Source: Sphingobacteriaceae bacterium
Lineage (GTDB): Bacteria > Bacteroidota > Bacteroidia > B-17B0 > Aurantibacillaceae
Length of the DNA: 40,613 nt
Assembly: GCA_023251725.1 (NCBI GenBank)
Contig: JAHEYG010000013.1
Location: forward strand, 1 to 40,613
Reading direction: 5' to 3'
Numbering within the stretch: position 1 is the stretch's first letter; the number at the start of each line of letters is the position of its first letter. Below, piece after piece: positions 26,281-33,762 of this stretch. The position numbers were made by a program, and so were the translations under genes. A model generated the notes under the pieces. The model saw only the letters and a program-made list of their open reading frames with translations. It made no database searches and was not told where the DNA came from.

Positions 26281-26832
26281 TTATTTTTTAACAAAAGGTT
26301 CCATTATAGAATTAATGGTTACATCTACTGTTTCAGCAATGTTTTTTACATATAAAGATGGCACCTTAATATTGTAATCGGCCACTTTAATTTTAAAAGT
26401 ACAATTTACAATAAGGTCGTTACCCTTTTTAGTGATGGTTCCTTCGAGTGTAACGTCTTTAGTTACCCCGTGCAAATCCAATTTGCCGGTAACGGTTACT
26501 TTGTTCTCGCCTTCTTTAGTCCAATCAATTTTTTCGTTCACTTTACCTTTAAAAACAGCCGAAGGGTATTTTTCTGACTCCACATAATTCTCATTAAAAT
26601 GTTCTTCCATTAAAGCAGCTTTAAATTTAAACTTGGTCATTACAATAGCCGATTGAAAATCACCTGTGGTGCTGTTATAAACTAGGACCGGATTTTTATT
26701 TACTGCTTCAATATCTTCCAAGGGAGATTTAGAGAAAAACGAAACCGTGCTACCGTCGGCTTTTCCTTTAAACATTTGGGCGTTTACACTAAGACTGCAA
26801 GCCACACTTAAAATTAAAATTACTTTTTTCAT
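26281..26832 (-). CDS. YceI family secreted protein
   Basis: A 183-residue exported protein with a signal peptide (MKKVILILSVACSLSVNAQ). The YceI barrel pattern is clear: FFSKSPLEDIEAVNKN near the N-terminus, EEHFNENYVESEKYPSAVFKG, and then GKLDLHGVTKDVTLEGTI, where the conserved His-Gly motif is intact. The family binds long-chain isoprenoid lipids in the periplasm; the ligand is not known here. It is a paralogue of the gene at 19204 but in a separate context, beside a DUF5777 barrel. It has its own promoter box (26887-26880) and a strong terminator, so it is probably monocistronic. Confidence 0.92.
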   Translation of the reverse strand: MKKVILILSVACSLSVNAQMFKGKADGSTVSFFSKSPLEDIEAVNKNPVLVYNSTTGDFQSAIVMTKFKFKAALMEEHFNENYVESEKYPSAVFKGKVNEKIDWTKEGENKVTVTGKLDLHGVTKDVTLEGTITKKGNDLIVNCTFKIKVADYNIKVPSLYVKNIAETVDVTINSIMEPFVKK

Positions 26833-26879
26833 ATTATAGGTATTTAATGTTTTGTTAATTTATCATTCAATAATCATAC

Positions 26880-26887
26880 CAAAAGTA
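26880..26887 (-). promoter_or_regulatory. Possible -7 box of the second yceI gene
   Basis: Minus-strand TACTTTTG matches TAnnTTTG, about 48 bases upstream of the ATG at 26832. The spacing to the nearest TTTC-like -33 element is shorter than usual. Confidence 0.45.
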
Positions 26888-26891
26888 GAAA

Positions 26892-27947
26892 TTATTTTAT
26901 GAAACCCGAATCTATTAAATATCTTTCAATTAATCGGGGGAAAGCATATTTGTTCAGGTCTTTAATTTTAACGTTTATTGTACTCTTAAGTTTAATCGAA
27001 TGTTTTATTTCAAGATGGTAAAACCGCGTAAACAGTTGCCTGTGCGATAAAATATGTTTGTATTCTTTTGAAATTGATTTTATAACCGACTCTTTTAAAG
27101 AAGCAATTTTTCGAACTTCCTTGGTTTTTAAAATCAATTCGTTTTTTATTTTTTTGGGAGTTTCTATCAGGTAAAATTCGTAAAGTCCCTGCCAAATATC
27201 TTTTTCCTGTCGCTTACTGATATAAACCGTTTGTTTATTAGTAAAAATAAAATAATTAAAATAACGAATTTTGACTTTGGTTTTTTTTGCCTTTACAGGG
27301 AAAAAAGAAACTTTCTCCTCTGCAAAAGCAGCACATTTATATTTAAAAATACATTCGCTGCAATTAGGATTCGAAGGCCGGCAATATAAAGCCCCAAACT
27401 CCATAATGGCCTGATTGTATAATGATGACTCTTTTTTAGGAAGCAATTCGTTAGCCAGGTTTTGAAATTGCTTTTTACCTTCGCCCGAATCAATTGGAGT
27501 TTCAATTCCAAAAACCCTACTCAACACCCTGTAAACATTACCATCAACAACTGCGTGCTGTAAATTATAGGCCGAACTTGCAATGGCGGCGGCAGTGTAA
27601 TCTCCTACGCCTTTTAATTGTCTTATTTCAAGATACGTTTTCGGAAAAACGCCTTTATAATGCATGACAATATATTTTGCGGCTTCGTGTAAATTTCTTG
27701 CCCGCGAGTAATAACCTAATCCTTGCCAATTTTTCATTACCTCATCAATTGGAGCCTTCGCTAAATGTTTAACGGTAGGGTAATTTTTAACAAACTTATA
27801 ATAGTAAGATAAACCCTGAACCACCTGCGTTTGCTGTAAAATTATTTCGGATAGCCATATTTTATAGGGGTCGGAAGTATGGCGCCAAGGAAGCTCGCGT
27901 TTATTGGTTTTATACCAGTTTATAAGGTTTTTTGCAAAAAAATCCAT
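26892..27947 (-). CDS. mutY: A/G-specific adenine DNA glycosylase
   Basis: A 351-residue base excision repair enzyme removing adenine mispaired with 8-oxoguanine. The catalytic Glu34 is in SEIILQQTQV; the helix-hairpin-helix is at about 110-121 (LKGVGDYTAAAI), and catalytic Asp135 is in VVDGNVYRV. The [4Fe-4S] cluster cysteines are 189, 196, 199 and 205, in the canonical C-x6-C-x2-C-x5-C spacing. Residues of about 225-351 form the NUDIX-like C-terminal domain that reads 8-oxoG. ATG 27947 is a good start. It is divergent from the HU gene, a common arrangement in Bacteroidota. Confidence 0.96.
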   Translation of the reverse strand: MDFFAKNLINWYKTNKRELPWRHTSDPYKIWLSEIILQQTQVVQGLSYYYKFVKNYPTVKHLAKAPIDEVMKNWQGLGYYSRARNLHEAAKYIVMHYKGVFPKTYLEIRQLKGVGDYTAAAIASSAYNLQHAVVDGNVYRVLSRVFGIETPIDSGEGKKQFQNLANELLPKKESSLYNQAIMEFGALYCRPSNPNCSECIFKYKCAAFAEEKVSFFPVKAKKTKVKIRYFNYFIFTNKQTVYISKRQEKDIWQGLYEFYLIETPKKIKNELILKTKEVRKIASLKESVIKSISKEYKHILSHRQLFTRFYHLEIKHSIKLKSTINVKIKDLNKYAFPRLIERYLIDSGFIK

Positions 27948-27984
27948 CTTTAAACCGCAATTTAAAAGAAAAATTAAGAATTAT

Positions 27985-28014
27985 TTTTAGGTTCTATAAT
28001 AAATACTATCTTTG
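27985..28014 (+). promoter_or_regulatory. Promoter of the HU-TPR-rng operon
   Basis: TATCTTTG at 28007-28014 is an exact -7 match, with a T-rich TTTTAG at the -33 position. The predicted transcript start near 28019 gives a leader of about 44 bases to the HU ATG at 28063. Confidence 0.65.
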
Positions 28015-28062
28015 CTGCCCATTTTTGATTGTTCAAATAATTGATTTTAAAGACTTTGTAAA

Positions 28063-28377
28063 ATGACAAAAGCAGACATTGTAAACGAAATTTCAGAAAA
28101 AACAGGCATCGAAAAAATTGCCGTTCAAGCTTCGGTAGAAGCATTCATGAAATCTATTAGAAACGCCATGGTAGAAGGCAAAAACGTTTACCTCAGAGGT
28201 TTCGGAACTTTTGTGGTAAAAAAACGTGCCGAAAAAATTGGACGCAATATTTCGAAAAACACAACGGTGGTTATACCCGCCCATTATATTCCGGCATTTA
28301 AACCGGCTAAAACTTTTGCCGAGAGGGTAAAGAAAAATGTTAAGGTAGCAGAACCTGCTCCTAAAACCGAAGAATAA
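28063..28377 (+). CDS. HU/IHF family DNA-binding protein
   Basis: A 104-residue nucleoid protein. It has the HU fold: helical N-terminus (MTKADIVNEISEKTGIEK), the RGFGTFVVKKR strand pair, the DNA-minor-groove arm with ARNIS-like GRNISKNTTVVIPAHYIPAFKPAK, including the tip proline, and a short acidic/Lys C-terminal tail. As in many Bacteroidota this gene precedes a TPR gene and rng, and is divergent from mutY. The stop TAA overlaps the next gene's ATG by one base, so translation is probably coupled. HU and IHF subfamilies are not separable by eye. Confidence 0.95.
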   Translation: MTKADIVNEISEKTGIEKIAVQASVEAFMKSIRNAMVEGKNVYLRGFGTFVVKKRAEKIGRNISKNTTVVIPAHYIPAFKPAKTFAERVKKNVKVAEPAPKTEE

Positions 28378-29207
28378 TGAGTGCCATAAAAAAAACTCAG
28401 CTTTTACTTATTATAGGGGCTGTAGTTTTATTCGTTCTTTTATATTTTGCACCTAAAAAATCCAATCATCCCGCAAAGGAAGAAACCGGCAACGCCAAAA
28501 TAAAAACCAGCGAAACCATTGAGAGTTTTGTAAAAACCGCAACCGATGTTTTAGCATCAGAGTTTAAAAAAACTCACGATGCTTTATTAAAAAACACAAC
28601 TGGTATCGAAAAAAGCAAATGGCTCGATAGTTTGACAAAATTTTGGGATAAGAATAAACGTCCTGATGTTGCCTCGTTTTACCTCGAGAAAAAAGCGGTT
28701 TTAAATAATAAAGCAGCCGATTGGTTTAAAGCAGGTGAGCGATATTATTACGCTCTACGTTTTGTAAAAGATCCGAATGAAGTACCCGTAATTTATCTTT
28801 GTACAATGCGTTGTTACCAAAACGGTTTAAAACTGAAGCCGAATAACACTGACGGAAAAATTATGTTAGCGTCGTGTTATGTTGAAGGAACTCAAGACCC
28901 GATGAAAGGAATTACAATGCTCAAGGAAATTGAAAAAACCGACAGCAACAATGTAAAACTGCAATTAAATTTTGCTTTTTTCTCGGTAAAATCGCAACAA
29001 TGGGATAAAGCCATTAAACGATTCGAAAAAGTTTTGCAAATCGACCCTAAAAATGTGGAAGTGTATTTGCATTTAGCAGATGCTTACGAACAGCAGGGTA
29101 ATAAAATAAAGACCATTGAAATGTTGGAAAAATATGTTGCTAACAGCAATGACGTAACATCCCAACAAACTATTAAAAAATATATTGACCAATTAAAATC
29201 GAATTAA
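28377..29207 (+). CDS. Membrane-anchored tetratricopeptide repeat protein
   Basis: A 276-residue protein with an N-terminal membrane anchor (about 9-25, LLLIIGAVVLFVLLYFA), a charged linker and at least three TPR-like helical pairs in the C-terminal half, for example AFFSVKSQQWDKAIKRFEKVLQ and YLHLADAYEQQGN. TPRs mediate protein-protein contacts; the partner is not known. Its position between HU and RNase G/E is conserved in this phylum (recalled), suggesting a role in RNA turnover or in nucleoid processes, but that is inference. The ATG overlaps the HU stop. Confidence 0.85.
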   Translation: MSAIKKTQLLLIIGAVVLFVLLYFAPKKSNHPAKEETGNAKIKTSETIESFVKTATDVLASEFKKTHDALLKNTTGIEKSKWLDSLTKFWDKNKRPDVASFYLEKKAVLNNKAADWFKAGERYYYALRFVKDPNEVPVIYLCTMRCYQNGLKLKPNNTDGKIMLASCYVEGTQDPMKGITMLKEIEKTDSNNVKLQLNFAFFSVKSQQWDKAIKRFEKVLQIDPKNVEVYLHLADAYEQQGNKIKTIEMLEKYVANSNDVTSQQTIKKYIDQLKSN

Positions 29208-29239
29208 AAAAAAAGAATTAAAAACTAAAAAAAGCATTT

Positions 29240-29329
29240 ATGCCAAGCGGAAAGAAAAGAAAAAGACATAAAATGGCGACTCATAAACGTAAAAAACGTT
29301 TAAGAAAGAACCGTCATAAGAAAAAGTAA
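29240..29329 (+). CDS. AURKAIP1/COX24 domain mini-protein
   Basis: A 29-residue, extremely basic protein (about two thirds Lys, Arg or His), starting MPSGKKRKRHKMATHKRKKR and ending in HKKK. The KRKRHKMxTHKRKKRxRKNRHK pattern is that of the AURKAIP1/COX24 domain, whose mitochondrial member mS38 is a small-subunit ribosomal protein. A ribosome-associated role is therefore likely but not shown. It is below usual ORF length limits and easily missed. It sits 32 bases after the TPR gene and 80 before rng, in what looks like the same operon, and is followed by a strong hairpin at 29334-29357. Confidence 0.85.
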   Translation: MPSGKKRKRHKMATHKRKKRLRKNRHKKK

Positions 29330-29333
29330 TTAA

Positions 29334-29357
29334 ATTCTCCCGATTATTCGGGAGAAT
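29334..29357. terminator. Intercistronic hairpin between the mini-protein gene and rng
   Basis: ATTCTCCCG and CGGGAGAAT form a perfect 9-bp stem with a 6-base loop, five bases after the mini-protein stop. No T tract follows, so it may be a partial terminator, an RNase processing site or a stability element rather than a full stop. Confidence 0.55.
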
Positions 29358-29409
29358 GAATTGTTGATTGCGAAACATTCGTGATTAAATTAATTTAAAA
29401 TATTAGAGC

Positions 29410-30969
29410 GTGAATTATGATTTAATAATTAATTCTACGCCTAACGAAGTTGTTATAGCTCTTTTAAATGACAAACGTTTAATTGAACTTCATCGCGAAA
29501 AAAATAACTCCAGATTTTCGGTAGGCGATATCTACTTTGGCAAGGTTAAAAAGGTAATGACCGGACTTAACGCCGCTTTTGTAGATGTAGGATATGAAAA
29601 AGATGCGTTTTTGCATTACCTCGATTTGGGGCCTCAGGCTTCGTCGTTGTACAAATACGTTGATCAAACCCGTTCGGGTAAGCAAACCGTTAGCAACCTC
29701 ATGTACTTTAAAAATGAGGGCGACATAAAAAAAGACGGAAAAATTAATGAAATTGTAAAAAGCGGTCAGCCCATTTTAGTGCAGGTGGCTAAAGAACCAA
29801 TTTCGGCAAAGGGGCCGCGCATTACCTGCGAAATTTCTATTGCGGGGAGATATTTGGTGCTTATTCCGTTCTCAGATAAAATTTCTGTTTCTTCTAAACT
29901 TAAAAATCTCGAAGAAAAAAATCGTTTAAAAGATTTAATGCATTCCATTAAACCAAAAAACTTTGGTGTAATAGTTCGTACTGTTGCCGAAGGAAAATCG
30001 GTGGCTGATTTAGAAGGTGATTTAAATGATTTGGTGGCGAGATGGGATACATGTTTTAAAACTTTAAAAAGTGCAACACCGCCATTCAGAGTTTTAGGTG
30101 AAATGGATCGAACCAATTCCATTTTGCGTGATTTTTTAAATGCTTCGTTTAATAACATTCATGTTAACGACCGCAAAATGTTTGACGAAACAAAAACTTA
30201 TTTAAAAAGTATTGCGCCCGATAAAGTTGACATTGTAAAATTGTATGATGGTAAAGTTCCTATTTTTGATAATTACGGAATTGAAAAACAAATAAAATCA
30301 TTGTTCGGCAAAACTGTTCACATGAAAAGCGGTGCCTATTTGGTGGTTGAACATACCGAAGCATTACACGTGTTTGATGTGAATAGCGGTAACCGTGCAA
30401 AGAGTGAAAATTCGCAGGAACAAAATGCTTTCGAAGTAAATTTAGAAGCTGCCGTTGAAGTTGCACGGCAATTAAAGTTGCGCGATATGGGCGGGATAAT
30501 TGTTGTTGATTTTATTGATATGCACAACCCTGACAACCGCCGGAAATTATTTGATAAGCTGAAGGAAGAAATGAAGACCGATAGGGCAAAACATAATATT
30601 TTGCCTCCAAGTAAATTCGGCTTAATTCAGATCACACGTCAGCGTTTACGCCCCGAGGTTAATGTGGAGGTTTTAGAAACCTGTCCGAGTTGCAACGGTA
30701 CCGGAAAAATTCAGCCGAGTTTATTGTTTGTTGATCAGATTGAAAATACTTTGCGATTTATTTCGAAAGAACAAAACGAAAAAGTATTAACCTTAAATGT
30801 ACATCCTTATATTGAAGCATACATTACCAAAGGAAGTTTTTTTAAGAAAAGCATGCATCGAAAGTGGAAAAGTACTTACAATGTAAAGTTGGAAATACAG
30901 CCAATGGCGAGTTTTGGTTTTATGGAATTTAAATTTCTCAATAAGGATAATGATGTGATTGTTCTTTAA
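29410..30969 (+). CDS. rng: Ribonuclease E/G family endoribonuclease
   Basis: A 519-residue RNase G-like enzyme for rRNA maturation and mRNA decay. An S1 RNA-binding domain spans about residues 36-125 (SVGDIYFGKVKKVMTGLNAAFVDVGYEKDAF). Catalytic metal-binding aspartates are Asp323 in FDVNSG and Asp367 in VVDFIDMH. The Zn-link motif CPSC is at 425-428, supporting dimerisation. It lacks the long C-terminal scaffold of RNase E, so RNase G is the better name. The start is GTG at 29410; no ATG upstream fits the conserved N-terminus. sbtA follows after 19 bases. Confidence 0.95.
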   Translation: MNYDLIINSTPNEVVIALLNDKRLIELHREKNNSRFSVGDIYFGKVKKVMTGLNAAFVDVGYEKDAFLHYLDLGPQASSLYKYVDQTRSGKQTVSNLMYFKNEGDIKKDGKINEIVKSGQPILVQVAKEPISAKGPRITCEISIAGRYLVLIPFSDKISVSSKLKNLEEKNRLKDLMHSIKPKNFGVIVRTVAEGKSVADLEGDLNDLVARWDTCFKTLKSATPPFRVLGEMDRTNSILRDFLNASFNNIHVNDRKMFDETKTYLKSIAPDKVDIVKLYDGKVPIFDNYGIEKQIKSLFGKTVHMKSGAYLVVEHTEALHVFDVNSGNRAKSENSQEQNAFEVNLEAAVEVARQLKLRDMGGIIVVDFIDMHNPDNRRKLFDKLKEEMKTDRAKHNILPPSKFGLIQITRQRLRPEVNVEVLETCPSCNGTGKIQPSLLFVDQIENTLRFISKEQNEKVLTLNVHPYIEAYITKGSFFKKSMHRKWKSTYNVKLEIQPMASFGFMEFKFLNKDNDVIVL

Positions 30970-30988
30970 CTTTTAAAATAAATAGTAT

Positions 30989-31966
30989 ATGGATTTAGCT
31001 AACATACTCCAAACTTTTATTACACCTCCCATTCCTTTTTTCTTTTTAGGATTATTGGCGGCCTTTGCCAAATCTGATTTAGAAATTCCGGGACCCATTG
31101 CCAAATTTATTTCATTGTATCTTTTAATGGCCATAGGTTTTAAGGGCGGAGCCGAATTGCACCACAGCGGATTAAATTCTCAAGTATTAATTGTTCTTTC
31201 ATTCGCTATGTTAATGGCCGCTGTCGTTCCGCTTTATTCATTTTTTATTTTAAAGAAAAAATTAGATGTAAAAAATGCAGGTGTTCTTGCAGCATGTTAC
31301 GGTTCGGTAAGTGCAATCACATTTATTACTGCAGCCGGAATTTTAGCTGAATTAAAAATTCAATACGGTGGCGAAATGGTGGCGGCAATGGCGCTCATGG
31401 AATCTCCTTCCATAATTATTGGTGTTTGGTTAATTAATAAATACAAAGAAAAAAAAGAAGACGATCACGATCACGGTCACGGCTGGAAAGAAATTATACA
31501 GGAAGCATTTTTTAACGGTTCAATTATTGTTTTAATAGGAAGTTTATTAATCGGTTATTTCTCGGGTGAAAAAGGAATGCATGTGATGGAGCCTTTTACA
31601 GGAAGTATTTTTAAAGGCATGCTCGCTTTCTTTTTAATTGATATGGGATTGGTAGCCGGAAAAAGATTTAAAGGTTTGGCGGAAGCCGGATATAAAGTGG
31701 CTTTTTTCGCTATTTGGATGCCTATTGTAAATGCGTTAATCGGAATTGGAATTGCGAAATTAATTGGACTTAGTATGGGAAACGCTTATATGTTTACGGT
31801 GTTATGCGCCAGCGCTTCTTATATTGCTGTACCTGCGGCAATGCGCCTTGCAGTACCGGAAGCAAATCCCGGAATTTATGTACCCATGACTTTAGCAATT
31901 ACGTTTCCATTTAATATTATTGTAGGATTACCTGTTTACCTCGAAATAATTACACGCTGTTTTTAA
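30989..31966 (+). CDS. sbtA: SbtA-family sodium-dependent bicarbonate transporter
   Basis: A 325-residue membrane protein with about ten helices, in two inverted halves of the SbtA (formerly DUF897) family. Conserved elements include FLLGLLAAFAKSDLEIP-like N-terminal helices, YGSVSAITF (104-112), the MESPSI turn (137-142) and the second-half CASASYIAVPAAMRLAVPEANP. The central cytosolic loop is His/Asp-rich (EDDHDHGHGW, about 157-166). Cyanobacterial SbtA imports HCO3- with Na+; the substrate here is inferred by family. It lies 19 bases after rng and 12 before the PII-like gene. Confidence 0.9.
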   Translation: MDLANILQTFITPPIPFFFLGLLAAFAKSDLEIPGPIAKFISLYLLMAIGFKGGAELHHSGLNSQVLIVLSFAMLMAAVVPLYSFFILKKKLDVKNAGVLAACYGSVSAITFITAAGILAELKIQYGGEMVAAMALMESPSIIIGVWLINKYKEKKEDDHDHGHGWKEIIQEAFFNGSIIVLIGSLLIGYFSGEKGMHVMEPFTGSIFKGMLAFFLIDMGLVAGKRFKGLAEAGYKVAFFAIWMPIVNALIGIGIAKLIGLSMGNAYMFTVLCASASYIAVPAAMRLAVPEANPGIYVPMTLAITFPFNIIVGLPVYLEIITRCF

Positions 31967-31978
31967 ATTTACAAAATC

Positions 31979-32275
31979 ATGGAGCACAATATTAAAAAAC
32001 TAGAAATTGTAACCGACATGGCTTATTTAAAAAAGCTGATTAGTTTGTTCGACGAAAAAAATATTAACGGTTATACTATTATTAAAGACGTTACCGGAAA
32101 AGGGAAACGCGGTAATAAAGACGGGCACGGAATTTCGGCCGGATTTAAAAACTGTTACATTTTTTTATTTTGTGAAGAAGAAGAGGCGAAAATAATAGCC
32201 GAAATCGTAAAACCTTATTTAACCACCTTTGGCGGCATGTGCGCCGTGAGTGATGCACATTGGGTGTTGCATTAG
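31979..32275 (+). CDS. sbtB: SbtB-like PII signalling protein
   Basis: A 98-residue PII-like protein (beta-alpha-beta ferredoxin fold) encoded 12 bases after sbtA. The N-terminus KLEIVTDMAYLKKLISLFDE is followed by a T-loop-like segment at 36-54 (DVTGKGKRGNKDGHGIS). The C-terminus ends AVSDAHWVLH and lacks the CGPxGC redox loop present in some cyanobacterial SbtB. In cyanobacteria SbtB binds adenine nucleotides, including cAMP, and controls SbtA. Linkage here suggests the same partnership, but nucleotide specificity is unknown. Its stop overlaps the stop of the convergent TPR gene. Confidence 0.85.
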   Translation: MEHNIKKLEIVTDMAYLKKLISLFDEKNINGYTIIKDVTGKGKRGNKDGHGISAGFKNCYIFLFCEEEEAKIIAEIVKPYLTTFGGMCAVSDAHWVLH

Positions 32276-33762
32276 TTTTTGTTTAAGCGTTCCAGATTTT
32301 TGTGAATGTATTTTTCGGGAGTGATAAGTGCAGTTTGTATTCGTCTTGCATAATGTATTGAGTCTATAATTTCTTTTTGTTTTACTTCTACCAAATTCTT
32401 TTGCCCAATAATAATACGGTTGGCCTTTTGTTTTTGCTGAAAACCTCTTAAAATAAATAATGCAAGCAATCCCACAAGTACAAAACCCACAATAAAATAA
32501 TTTCGCTGTTGTTCTTTTTGTTTCAATTCTTCTTTGGCGATTATATTTTTTTTATCTTGCTCAGCTTTTAAAGCGGTTTCTTTTTTCTCAAATTCAAAAT
32601 TCATTTCTTTTTGAACAATTTGCTTTTTGTTTTCTTGGCTAAAAAGTGTATCCCTCAAAGCCCTGTACCGTTTATAATAATACAATGACCGTAAACGCAT
32701 GCTTTCTTTTGTTAAATGTTTCCCACCGGTACTGTCGGGCAATACAACATCCGATTTTTCATAGAGGGCGCTTAATTGCTGATAATTATTTTTTACGTTA
32801 TTGAAGGCTCCAATGCTATAAGAAAGTACCAAACCTTCATAAAGATAATGAAATGCCTGCTTGTACTTTTTATACACGATATAGAAATTACCAAAATTGC
32901 CTAAGCTATGGGCTTTTGTATTTTTATCGCCAATTTCTTGCGCCATTTTTATGGATTTTATATAATACTCTTCCGCTTTCTTGTAATCACCCAGTTCGCC
33001 ATAAACAATTCCAATTTGTCCAAATATATTTGCAGTGATCCGTTTATCTTTAATCTCTTCGGCGAGTTTCAATGCTTTGAAAGAATAATCAAGAGTGGCT
33101 TTAAAATTATTTTGATTCATATATACATTACCAACATTCAATAACCAGGTAGAAGTATAACTTTTGTTTCCAAACTCTTCGCTTAATTTTATTGCTTTGA
33201 AAAAATAGTCAAGGGCTTTATTGTTTTCGTTAAGCACCGAATAAGAAAGACCAATATTGCCATATTGTATTGCTATCCTTACTTTATCTGCCAGTTCTTC
33301 TGCTATTTTTAATGTTTGAAAATAATAATCAAGTGCCTTTAGAAAATCGCCTTTTTGATAATACACCAAACCAATATTACCTAAACATCCAGCAGTTTTA
33401 GTTTTGCTATGCATCGAAGTGTCAATTTCCAATTCCTTAAAAAAACTAGTTAGGGCTTTATCAAAATCGCCCATATTAATATAATTACTTCCCATTTGGT
33501 TCAAGGCTCTGGAAAGTCCATTTTTATAATTTAATTTTTTGGCAAGTAGTAAAGCTTCTTCTGAATACTTTATTCCTTTTTCATACTCGTTCATTAATTC
33601 CATTCTCCGCGACAGCCCATTCAGTATTTTAACTTTACTCGTGTCTTCATGAGCATTTTTGAGTAACATAAGTAGTGAATCGGTTTTGCGATTTTGTGAT
33701 AAACAGAATCCTGAAACGAACATTAGAAAATAACAAAATATATTTTTGCAAGACTGATTCAT
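32272..33762 (-). CDS. TPR membrane protein with phosphatase-linker stub (paralogue 2)
   Basis: A 496-residue protein. Order: signal peptide (to about residue 23); about seven TPR units over residues 40-320, in NIGLVYYQKGDFLKALDYY style; Glu/Lys-rich helix with the conserved QKEMNFEFEKKE segment; one membrane helix (about 422-440); and a ~55-residue cytosolic tail with the coiled-coil linker KQKEIIDSIHYARRIQTA, ending at residue 496. That linker precedes SpoIIE domains in Bacteroidota sensors, as in the propeller protein in this window, but no phosphatase follows. It overlaps the upstream paralogue by 4 bases (ATGA), so translation is coupled. It is close to convergent with sbtB. Confidence 0.85.
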   Translation of the reverse strand: MNQSCKNIFCYFLMFVSGFCLSQNRKTDSLLMLLKNAHEDTSKVKILNGLSRRMELMNEYEKGIKYSEEALLLAKKLNYKNGLSRALNQMGSNYINMGDFDKALTSFFKELEIDTSMHSKTKTAGCLGNIGLVYYQKGDFLKALDYYFQTLKIAEELADKVRIAIQYGNIGLSYSVLNENNKALDYFFKAIKLSEEFGNKSYTSTWLLNVGNVYMNQNNFKATLDYSFKALKLAEEIKDKRITANIFGQIGIVYGELGDYKKAEEYYIKSIKMAQEIGDKNTKAHSLGNFGNFYIVYKKYKQAFHYLYEGLVLSYSIGAFNNVKNNYQQLSALYEKSDVVLPDSTGGKHLTKESMRLRSLYYYKRYRALRDTLFSQENKKQIVQKEMNFEFEKKETALKAEQDKKNIIAKEELKQKEQQRNYFIVGFVLVGLLALFILRGFQQKQKANRIIIGQKNLVEVKQKEIIDSIHYARRIQTALITPEKYIHKNLERLNKN

